DNA of 64,000 nt from Streblospio benedicti (Eukaryota > Annelida > Polychaeta > Spionida > Spionidae), in the NCBI GenBank assembly GCA_019095985.1, contig CM032662.1:16922272-16986271 (forward strand), written 5' to 3'. Positions within the stretch are counted from its first letter, which is position 1; each line of letters starts with the position of its first letter. Made by a program: the position numbers and the translations under genes. Shown in pieces: positions 12,120 through 24,200 of the stretch. Below the pieces are notes generated by a model that did not search any database, was not told where the DNA came from, and saw nothing but the letters and a program-made list of their open reading frames with translations.

Positions 12120-14770
12120 TTATGTTTGTGGCAATGTATATGTACTGGTCAGTATAACAAGTAATTTAAATCACTGTATGGCTAAAATTAGTCACAAAAA
12201 GTTAAATCTTGACTGAGTTTTAATTTTATTTTATATTTGATAATTCCATACGTATCTGGTGGTTAATGTCATTTTCCAAGTTAGAAATGTGATTGTTCAA
12301 GAAATGTGATAGAAAAAGTAAATGGACATTGCACTGTTAAAAATTGATGACGTCACAAAGATTTGATTCTGACTTAATTTACGATCAAATCATATAAAGA
12401 TATCCAAATCTGGAAATAGTACATTTTGTGAATCTTCATTAGAGACCATTAGAATACTCTAATCTAAATCATTTAAAATGAAATGAATAATGATTTGTAT
12501 TTTGAGTATTGTCTCAGAGATTATTGTAAACCATGACAATTAAGTTGTGGCTTTGTGAAAGTAGCTGACGGCAATCATTTAGAGCTTAATTTATTATCAA
12601 AACAGAAGTAATGCTGATTCATTACTGGATCTATGACTTTGTATGTAGCAATTCAATAGATATTGAAAAACAAATTATTGCCTTAAACTTGATTGGGATA
12701 AACAAAACTATTTTTGGTCTACAAATGTAGAATTTGCGCATTTCTTAACCCTCCCCCCCTTCTCCCTTGCGGCATTTGTTACCACTCCCACTTCCCCTTG
12801 TCCTGTTTAATATTGTTCTGAATCATAAAAGGGAACAATAACACACGAGTTGTACAGTGTATCTCCGCTGGCGGCCATTTGCATTCTACAGTGTAGTTTT
12901 TTTTTTTCTAAATCTGTATTTATTTTGACCCGACGTAAAAGGGGTGTATCAAACTTTTGCCACATAAAAAGAGGGTGGTGTGGGGTAGGGGGCGTTATTT
13001 ACTGTATAATTCTAAGCTCTGAGATTCTAAGGTTGGTGGGGATGTTTCACTTCTACCGAGTCACAAATAAGATGCAATCATGCATGGATGTTGTTTTACT
13101 AGTACACAATGCACACAATATATTATGTTTGCATTATGACCAGCATAGCATCGTTGACATCTATATGTGACAATGTGAGATCTGATGTCTCGAGGAATGT
13201 GTGATTGCAAGTGCAATAAAACAGACTTAAACAATCTGTATTTTTTTAATACGTAAACAATACATTTGCTATTCAACATAAATACACATTTTGATGCACA
13301 TATAAAATAAATTACATCACAGTAAATATATATGCCACAGAAATATTTAAATTACTACAAAAAATTATTTTGTTCTAGTAATGAAGAATAAAGCCGCACT
13401 GATCGTGAAGAGAAAGGCCTAGATTATAACTAGTATACCAAACAACTGATACAAAATACACCATTTTTATTTGGCAAATTATATTCTTGTTTTGAATATT
13501 GAAATGGGTATTTAAAAAAGCTAGTAAAATAAGTAATACAATATGTGGCTAATGTAAACCCTGTTTAAATCCATACAATAACAAAGTAGCAACACAGCAA
13601 AATTATCCTGGTGTTGAAGTGCCAGTGAAATACATGTACGGTACATTGCAAATAACAAAAATGGCAGCCTGGTATCCAGTTTTTCAGCAGTTTATAAGAA
13701 ACCATGCATAAAATTTACAAATTAATACATTCAATTCACATGTATGTTCACATTCAACATAATTTAAAATCAGTAAAATGTAATTTACATCTTGCTGCAC
13801 AAAAAAATACCGTAAATAATGGCAGTGACATACAAAAAGATTCACAAATTCTTGGAATGATGAACATAAAATTTACAAACAACATAAAGGTACAGAAATT
13901 TCCATACTGCAGATCCAATGCAAGTCATAAACCATTGGTTAGCATTTTATAGTCACAATATCAAAAAAAAATATTTCAATTATGAAAAACAAACTTTTCT
14001 AACTTTCCCTATATTTTCTTATAACCTATTAACATAAGTGTTTTCAATATATAAAATGGTATTGGCCTATTAACATTAGAGAATTTTCTTGCATGTAATA
14101 CTTGATGATATTTGAAAAGTAATGAAGCTTAAAGTCTATTAAAAAAATGAAGACAGCATATTTTTTCACCAGATCATTTATCCTCAGATCATAATTATAT
14201 ATATCAGTTGTGAGCAATATGAATCCAAACAAATGTAACTAAATAATTCTCATAATTACATTTGGAATAACAGTCTTGATATACTCCACACCTGATTCTG
14301 ATTTTAACCATGATCATATGAAAACTTTGTCTTTGGACTTGAACGTAATATTGCAATTCACGCAAACAATATCAAACAAATGAGCTAATTTAAATTTCAC
14401 TCAGCATACAGATTCATCCCCAAAAATATCACAGGCTGGTTTTTTGTGTCTAGATCAGCTTATTTTGTGACTACATTATAATCTCCAATAAGGACAACCT
14501 CAGAGCAGAAAAACTACTTCCACAACAAGGCAGATTTTCTCTGCAAACCTTCATAAAGAGTTCACCGTAAACCTCCATAGAGACCACATTTCTATTGAGA
14601 CCACTTGAGGTTGGTATCCGTATGGAAAGGCTCTAATACACATAGTCGGTGGCAAATACATCCTCTGTGCTGCCTCCAATTAAATGTCTCAGTTTTTTTT
14701 TAGCATTGCTTTGCATGCTGTTGAAGGTAAGCAGACTGAACATAATTTGACAGTTAATACTCATGGATCT
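12120..14770. other. Non-coding stretch
   Basis: AT-rich, with a C-rich low-complexity run at about 12750-12800 and a poly-T run near 12897-12908. No coding frame with protein-like composition is seen. The 14.56-14.64 kb end carries a fragment of the GAGACCAC miniature-transposon family. Confidence 0.55.
14565..14640. mobile_element. Fragment of CAGTAGAACCTC-family miniature transposon
   Basis: Contains CTTCATAAAGAGTTCACC, CCTCCATAGAGACCAC and TCTATTGAGACCACTTGAGG, the internal signature shared with the complete copies at 26405-26580 and 32708-32875. Both ends are degenerate. Confidence 0.5.
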
Positions 14771-14772
14771 CA

Positions 14773-14778
14773 TTTATT
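14773..14778 (-). terminator. Possible polyadenylation signal for the PKDCC gene
   Basis: AATAAA on the minus strand (TTTATT on plus), about 370 bases downstream of the PKDCC stop codon. It is the nearest perfect hexamer I noticed. Other sites further on cannot be excluded. Confidence 0.3.
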
Positions 14779-15148
14779 CCTCACTTCAACCCTTATTCTG
14801 AAATGTTTGTCTACATGTACCAGTGTTGTAAATATTCCGGCAATATAGTCTGTTAACCTCCATAAAAAGAGCACTTCTGTATTGGGCCCACTTGACGTCA
14901 GCCCCCAAGTGATCTTGGCTGACAGCCCTTTTCACACACACGCAGTCTGATCCCATTACTTGAAAACATCTTGAACATGCAGCACATCTTACCAATGAAA
15001 AAGCACCATTTGGCATATAGAAATGCACGCATATTGCCTGTTTTCTTTGAAATGTTGAGGTCACATCGTAAAGAGACACCGTTCGGCTTCAGGATGGGAT
15101 GCATGACGTTAGCCAATAGAGTGCAATGTTTGGGTTCTTGCGCTGCCA

Positions 15149-15237
15149 CTATAGCTCCTGTGGTTTGATGAGGAGGGTGGTGTTGTTGTTTGTCACGGCC
15201 GTGCCGATGTCGTTCTTGAGGTGAGCGAGCAGACGAC
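15149..15237 (-). CDS. PKDCC: PKDCC terminal coding exon 11
   Basis: Residues 522-549, [20 protein letters not shown] through KPQEL, then TAG at 15149-15151. The acceptor is CTCTTCCAG. The vertebrate tail RQLVFFKTGW is recognisably similar at its start. Confidence 0.9.
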
Positions 15238-18200
15238 CTGGAAGAGAGATGCATGTGTTACGTAAGATTTGAACTCATGACACCTGGTTTACAAGACCAA
15301 TGGTCAAACCCCTAAAGCTAAGGGGAGTGGGAAAGGGGTGGGGTTTAAGACCGACTTCCAGACAAATTTTATTTTCATCATTTAGGCTATATGATTGTCC
15401 CAAACCAGGTATGCTGAGGGGTAGAAACGTCTACATCAGGTGTGGCCTCCTTTTGGGCAATACAAGTAATATACAACGTTAACTGACAATGGGTACTCAG
15501 CAAAGATTACTGTTAATTCAGTTTTAAAAGACAAATCAGTGATGACATTAGTAGCACAACATATTCAGAACGTTCCCAACCATCTAACACCACAGACTGT
15601 CACTAGTCACTACTATTTATGAATGTAAACAAACCCTGTTCTTTAATGACCCCACTGGTTCCCACATTAAAAAAAGCTCTATCAACTTTGTTGTGTGTCA
15701 GCATTGATTACTGTTAATTACATGTATGTTTAGTAGTAACAGTGACACAGTAGTGACACTATTTAGCGCAAGCGTCCGCACCTGTCCATGTCCTGGTGTT
15801 GTGTGCGAGCACTGCGGCCTTACAGTCGGGCTCGTGGTCGCACAGATCCTCAGCCTCTTTCTGGTCGAACACGGACACGGTGCAGCCGACGCCACCGCTC
15901 ACGGAATACCGACACGCGTAGTCAAACTCGCCCGGGAAGTCAGCTGACGGGATCACCTCGTATGCTGGAACAACAGAAGAGGGCTACTTTTAAAGTGTTG
16001 ATCTTAGTTTGGTGTTTTTCAGGACACTTTCCTTTTATAATGTTCCACATCTTTCTTGTAGGTCGTAACACCCGGCAGTGGGACATAACCCCGAGAAAGT
16101 TTGCAGACAGGAGTATGCTGGAAAAACGGAGGATTCAAAGAGATCTTATGAGAAATTGAGAACTTGTAGCCAAACTGTCCAAAGCCATGAATTCCTCTAG
16201 CAATATAAAAATTTGCAGGAATTTGACATTAATGTCAATCCATTCTGTTAAAAAACTCGCCAAGAAAGAGAGCAGACGGACAGATCTCTTACTTGGCTAT
16301 ACAAACCAAGATAATACAAACGAGCAGAGTTAATCAGTTGAATTCCACCCCACACCCACCTGTGAGGTGCTTTGCGCTCTCCCCCGTTGGTCGGTGGAGG
16401 TACTGGCCCGATGTATACAGCTCGGTCAGGTGCTCCAGCCTCATTTTCAGCTCCCGAGCAGAAGAGGTTGCATTGCCAAAGTCGTACACGATCCCTGGTA
16501 ATAATACAATGTAGATTTTCATTCATGTTTTGTTAAATATGCTAACACATTATTTACATTGCCAAAGTTGGGCATAATCCTCGGTAATTTAATGCATATG
16601 CTCAGTCATATTTTGTAAAACGTTTTGACAAGATCTAAAAAATCTGACAAAACTTAACGCTTCTAAACTCACATTCAATGAATAAGTTCTGTTTGCGCTA
16701 AAAAACGCCCATTGAGACTCATTAGCACTATAAATTGCGCTAGTTCCAACATCCCCCCACCCCACCAATGAAGCTGCCCTGCTGACCAAGGATTGAACCC
16801 ACCAGCCCGCGCCCACCTGTGATGATTCCTGTCAGTGTCCCTGGTGCGCCGGGTGGCAGCAGCAGTGTGGTGAAGTGTCTCGCCGTGTTGAAGACGTTCT
16901 TCTTCTCATTGAGGCCGCGACACTCGCCCAACACGCATGAAACACTGCAAGCAATTCACAAAACAAACATACACATGTACAAAGGACTGGCCTCAAATAG
17001 TCTCACTATAATTTGTTTTATAGAGAGGTCACAAAACAAACATATACACGATAATACACGCCTCAAGTGGTCTCACTAGACAGGTAGTCTTTTTATGGCA
17101 GTTCATCATGTTGCTTACTAATGAAGCTCGAGACCACATGAAATGGTCTTGTTATAGACGTCTCATTATCGAGGTGGTTTTAATCTGAGGTTTTACAGTA
17201 TTTCGAAAATGGGTATTTAGTGGAGCACATAACACAAATCCCCATATCAAGCATTGGAAAATGTGCTTTACCTCATAATGGTTTGGAGTTTTTTGTACAC
17301 AAAGCACTACAAACTACAGACAAACTCTTGAGTATCATATCTAGACCTACAAATGTAAATATGCAAAATGTCCATAGCAGGACATGTTCACTTAAATTTC
17401 AATCCTTCCATCAATCTACTCAAATTTCATGGTTTATTGACATGTTTGCATTGTGCTTCTTGGATTGATGTTTGCATTGTGTAATAAAGCCAATTCATTA
17501 AAGATAATAACAATCTGTTCAATTTTTTCATGTGATTTTTGCGTTGCTTACCTGAGCGTGAAGTTTGCCGCTGAGAAGTACTGCTGACAGTCGCGGTCCG
17601 ACGCACACGGCATCTCCTGCAGGATCCAGGGAAAAAACATGTTATAGCGATACACATACATGTGTGACAAATATTTTTTTACCAATCTGCTATGACTTGT
17701 ATTTATTAGAGCAAGAAGCTATCACAATTCTCACCTTTTAGTCAGCTATACAATGGCATACATTTATAATATGATAAATAGCATGAGTGATGTTGCTTTC
17801 AATAAGAATTTAGAATAACAATAGGTCTTTTGAAAGGGTACCATCACCAAGAAAAAACCTGGGGGCTACTTTAAATGTGTTATTATGAACAGAGGTCTAT
17901 GAAAAATACGTCAAATCTGCTCACTCAAATTAGTAATTACCACAAACACTGATACCGGTGCGTTTGACGCTCACATTAACACATCTATAAAAAATAGGAA
18001 ACTATTAAAAGGACATTCTTATGACACTGATTGTTCTGCTCCGCTCACCTGGAAGCCCATGTCATCAACGTCGGTGAGTTTCACGTCTCCACCAACGAGC
18101 ACAAACTGCTGACGGCGGAAGTCATTAAGGACGACGGAGCCAAACGGAGACGAGGCGAGATACGCGAGGAGCCGCGACAGGCCCAGGACGATCTATATAT

Positions 18201-21200
18201 ATAGAGGTGGTCATGTTAGACATGGTGGTCACATTAGAGATGTGGTCTTATTAGACAGGTGGTCAGAGTAGAGAGGATGCCAAATTAAAGGGGTGGTCAC
18301 ACATTAGAGGTGGTTGTGAAACAAGGTCAGAGTAGAGAGGTGATTAGAGCAAATAAGTGGTCAGATGAGAGAGGTGGGCAGAGTAGAGATGGTCAAATTA
18401 GAGAAGTAGTCAGGGCAAGGAGATGGTCATAACAGAGTAGTAGAGAGGCAGTCATAAACAGAGGTAGGCGATACACTGAAAAGAAACTTGAATAATGATT
18501 GCAAAAAAACTTGCCACATTGAAATAATCTGACTGTCCTGACGCTTGAGTCATATCACTGTTCTGACATGTGACTGTCCTGAGAGTTATAAAAGGCCAAC
18601 TTTTCATAACAAACTCTCATTTTACATGTCAAAACATTGACTGTTTTTATCAGATTTTTTCAGGCCATGAAAATAAACTGAGCAGAGTGTGTTTAGAGCC
18701 AACAGATGTCTGCCTATCAGCATTTCCCCAGTGGAACTTGATTTTTTATGGCCCTTGAAAATAAACAATCTTCTTGTTTGCGTCTGTACGATGCATATAA
18801 CAAGATTGGCAACCAATATGATTGAAAGCAGAGACAAACATTCAACTAAAATCACCATTCAAAACAACATTCTCAAACTGGATATTTGTGTGTATTAGTT
18901 CTTGAATTCTGCTGGATGCTCATTAATTTTATTATTGCACAGGGCAATACAACAACAAAATTAAACATTGTTTAATATCCTGGCACCATGCAAGTAGTTG
19001 GGGCTAAACTTGTACATAGATTTGGCCTGCTCCACTCAAAAATTGCCAAATGACAATTTTTCACCACACTTGCTATGAGTATGTCATTGAATCTGTCACC
19101 GAGCAATCTCGATAATGGAAATTGACAATACAGCTTTGACAAGAGAAATGACAGCCGCAATTGACTATAGACGGGTGCACTGAAACAGAGAATTTTCTCA
19201 CAGCAGCTTTCAATTTTGCTATTGGCAAATTGGTCATATCACATTTTCTATCTTCTCTCTCACATCTTTCTATCAAGCATATTTCTACCACATACAAATA
19301 CATACAATATAGACACAAATGTGGCATTAGAAAACACATGACTGGGAGGCTCTACCCGAACTTAAAATTCTGGAGTTTTGAAATTAAAATTTAAACTAAG
19401 ACTGCGTTTTAGGAATTTCCCCCTCAAAAATAGGGGTTCTTCTTTTGAACTAATGGGCGTCTTCCAAATTTTGTCAAAATGTAGATACTAAATTTCAAGA
19501 ATAAATAGATGATGAAATAAGAAAATGCAATTAAAAAACTGTGATTATATTAAAAAAATTCAAAATCTTAAATTTTAAAACACATGAAATTTGTGGTCTT
19601 AAAATCCATCGAGGAAAATCTCTCACCCTGAGCCTGTCCTCCCACGACATAGTGAGCAGCGAGATGAGATCCACCGTGTCTCCCAGCTCGGTCACCACGG
19701 CAACCTGGTCACCATGGCTGCCAGCGTCGTCATGGGAACGTGCAGCAGGTGGCACGCAGTGGGCCAACACCTAAAGCAGACGGCAATTAGAAATCAGACG
19801 TAATTGATTAAAAATTGCCGTACTTTAAAATTCAGCAGACTGAATATACCGCAGTAAGCCATATTTCAATCTTCTGAGAAGATGGTTTCGATTCAAATGA
19901 TATTTGTTGTTTACATTCCAAAATGTGATCACTGATCATTTGTTTACAGAACCTTGACACAAGGCAATTCATCGGAGTTTAAAAAACCACAAAAACAAAA
20001 CAAACAAACATGTATTTTGCCCATTTCAAAGTTCTATGTAGCATAGTTTGCTTCCATTTGAACCACTCTAACACAACCATTCTTCACTCAGAGTCCACCT
20101 CTCTTGGTCTCAAAAGAGAGATGGTCTCTTTCTGAAGGTTTGTGGTGGTTTCTTGATGCAGGTTTCAGACTAAGAAGAACGTTCCTGATCATCCTGAGGT
20201 CATTTTTTATAGAAGTGGTCTGAAATTGTGGTTCTACTGTACTGAGGTGATTTGCATTGTTTCTATCTTGCGCCCGACAGCAGCAGACGTTTTCTCTGAG
20301 TTCTCTATCAAACCTGTTGACAGCAGGAACATTCCGACTGCACATTCTGCTGTTCAACTCATGGTCTTCATGAAAAAAATAATTGCTGTAACCTTGGCTA
20401 ATCCTGGCAATGTTTGCATTCCACTGGCAGGATTTATTTGCAAGATGAAATCTCATTATCATTTGCAGATTTTTTCTGTTTTCTTGTAATTTTGGTATCA
20501 TTTTCCATAACACATTACAAAAGACTGTGAGTGCACATAATGCAGATGGTAAAAATTGCGTTGGGCCAGTAAAATTTACCTTAAAGTTGGAGGTAAATTT
20601 TATCATCATTTTCAGCAGTTTCAGCATTGAACATTCTTCTTAAGTAAATTTGCATCAATGTCAATTGGGAATTGCAATTTTAAGGCCGCTTCCAACTAGT
20701 TTCTGCGTAAGGTCAGGGCACAGTAAAATTCAGGTCAGATAATCCAAATCCCAGGTGAAATTTCAAGAATCATATGCTTCTGAAGTCATGAGTCATTCTT
20801 CCATGACAAAGTAAAAAGTTTGATAAGCAGATAATAACAACACAACTTCTGATATGAAGTAACCAAAACAAATAAGCAGCATTACATAATATTACAGACA
20901 ATGTAACAAACAGCAAGTGCTCCACTTCAGAGCTAATATCTAAATGATAGCTGCCACATTATTAGAGTCTGGTTCTGCCCAGGTTTAACATAGACAGATT
21001 ATGAATAACCCTACATGTGAATGGGGTCCCACAAATTGCAATGTCATTGTGTCATATTTCGGAAATTTCTCAGAGTTCCAATGGCAATGATACTTTTTAA
21101 TATGATGTCCATATAGTAGAAATAGGTGTGTCTTACGTTTACAGTTATTATTTATCATGTGTGATTTTGACATGTTCAAATGGTTTTTAAATAATGTTGT

Positions 21201-24200
21201 TATGTCACCTTTAGCTCATGTAGAGGCCCATTGGTCTGATAAAGCGCTCTCCAGTGCAGAGTCTGTTCAGTCTCTGCACAGCAAAATTTGTTATTTTCAG
21301 TACTAATAAAATTACAATAGAGATAACAGTAAAATGCTTGAGATAAGCACTACTCAGAAAATCAACTAATGTATCTTCAAAATGTAGTTGAAGGGGAATG
21401 AAACTAATCTAAATTTGAGATGAATACAAGTAATATTAAGATAACGAGGTTCTACTGTATTAACTAAAGTTGATTATACACAGTGATGATGGGGCTATCA
21501 TTAATGATTTAGAAAGCACGAACGCATACATTATCAAATGAGATATGAAAGTCATGCATGTTTTGACTACAACATGAGCCAGTTGAATTTAAATTGATTA
21601 AAATAGCATTGACGTGAAACAAAGACGTACCTCTACAAGTCAAACAAATTATGAGACTGAACATTCTGACACACAAATATTGAATTTTTGCTATCCATGC
21701 AATTTTTATCTGACATTAACTTTGATATGACACATTGCACAATGATACCAATGAGACGTTTAAACAAATTTGCTTCCCTTTAATCTGTTGAAGTTTAAAT
21801 AGTTACTTGATGTGAAATGCGTAATATCTTTGATTCATTCCATATTTTAAGATTACGATCTAATGTCTCGATGTATAAAGCTATTGGATGTGTATTTAGA
21901 CACATAGCCTATAAGTAATTTTTGTAAAGCAGTTTTCATAAGCTATTCATGCATACTGTATGTTTTGATACTATGTACATGCAAGTTAGATTATGCTTTA
22001 CAAATAAAGGTTATTATCATACAGATGGTTAATTATCAATAAAGAGATTTTTTACAAAGATACGGAATATGCTCAAAATGACAAATGGCTACGAGGATAA
22101 AAACCTCTCCACATTGCAAAAGCCGCAAATCTCATTTATCCCAACAGGTCTCTATGCCGAGCAATTTCTGTCAAATACTGACAAGTGAATTGGCAGAAAT
22201 GAGCTTAATTCCCGCCCATGAGGCTGCCTGCCTGTCACAAATCATTTGGTGCAGATATTCAGTGCAGTGGTAGATCAAGGGTTTCCTGGAAGAGAGTGAT
22301 GGTGGAGGTGGGTGTGAGGGGGCGTGTTGGGTTGTAGACGGAAAGCATGTAATTATAGATGTTCTTCTTTATTGTCACAATTCACTGTCATAGTGCTCTA
22401 GCGACTGGCATCCTTTAGTCTAAGGCATTATATTGCCTTTCCCCACTTTCTAGATAACATGCACCACTTGCTATCGTAACGCATAGTGTTCATCACTCAT
22501 ATTAGCGTTCACTCACATGACCTGTACCTATTTAACATGAAGGTACCATGGAGCAGTGTGTAATCTGTTCGAGATGAGCTTGCTAAACACCTACCACCAG
22601 ACCATGAATAGAACCCATGACCTTCTGCTCCCAGCCGATCAAATCTGTAACTGAAACACAAAGACAGCTTCTTGCTCTAAAAGTATGCCAAGGTAAATCA
22701 GACCAGTATGTTACCATTCATTGAGTTTTGAATGTATAAGGGGCGGTACAAACTCAGAATTTCAAGTTATCTAAAAAAAGAGTGATCACAAGGATAACTG
22801 GGTATACAATACAGTACTATGAACGGAGATGGCTATTTGCTCCAGCAAAAGTTGACTTTTCCAAAGTCAAGATGTCCAACTGTATAGCCCACTCTTTGTA
22901 TTGTCCTTCCAGCATGTTCAAATTCTCAGACACACAAGCCCAGATCTTGTATTAGTCTGTGCTACAAGCTGTTGCTAACGATGGCTTATGTGTACTCAAG
23001 ATGCTCTCTCAAGAACACATCTCAATTGCACTCAGCTTTTTATGGAGCATCAATTAACTATTAAATAGGGAGCTCCACAAAGGAGGTTGATTTATGCATT
23101 TCCTCATATGGGAAGGAAAGTGAAAAAAAATATCAAAATGATCAACTGTGATGAATGTAGGCGTTCTTCGGGTTGTGTGATGTGATTTCATTTGAAGAAG
23201 GCAGCAATTGTGTAGAATAATGTCAAAGAAGCAGATTTGGGTAGGACTAGATTTTAAAACCTATTTGTCTGTTGTATGTAAAAACTGAGATTTCAATCTT
23301 TACCACTGTATAATATCCTCCATATTACATGAGTTTACTGCAAACGGTGTGTTGATCGGTGCATTTACAAACTTAAACCAGACTAGACGATTAAAGTCTC
23401 TCTAACTACAATATATTCATCGTCACTTTCACCATCCTTGAATCTTATAAAAAATCCTTACATTCTCATTCTATACTCTACATAAAACAAAACCAAGAGA
23501 CTATAGAAACGATCCTTGAATCAGACTATAGCAATAATACCCAGGAATAAGCTGCAGGGTTGTAAGAAGACAGAAGTGAACAGAGGCATTATAGAGTCTC
23601 ACCTCGCCAATATTGGCCGAGTATTGAATTGCCACGTTTAGGAAATGTCTGAGAGCAGAGCAAAGCGGCCGTCAATAGAAGCCGACCAAACGCTCACAAT
23701 TTGTGTATCTTTCTCGTTTAAATTTGGCTTCTTCCTACAGAAATCAACTCGCATGTGGCTGCTATTTGCGTGCACCACAAATTTGGACAGGACGGAAAAC
23801 AATTTAGAGGGCGGTGTTTGATTTTTTCTACAAGAATATGTTGATTTTGATTTGACAGAGTGAAGTTTGATTATTTAGGGATGTTCGCTTTGCTCTTGAG
23901 AGTCATGTTGCGTACTTAACGGACTTAGAATTTCACAAAGCAGATGCTCTTGATATCTCAAGGTCCAAATTCTTGTTAAGCAAAACGGAATAGCAAGATT
24001 ATTTTGCTGTGGTGAAGGGATTTATGAATCCACCAAAAACATTTTATCCTAAATGTATTTGGGCAAGCCCTTTATCATTCCTCATTCTATTAAAGGGTAT
24101 TGCCTGAAACAAAGTCTTATTCATTTTTCATCTTGTTTATCGAATGGCAGCAATACGTTGACAATATTCTGCAAATAACGACAGATTCTATCAATGTATG

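Noticed and set aside
15788-16159. 123-codon plus-strand frame
   Set aside because: Antisense shadow of PKDCC exon 10 running into the intron.
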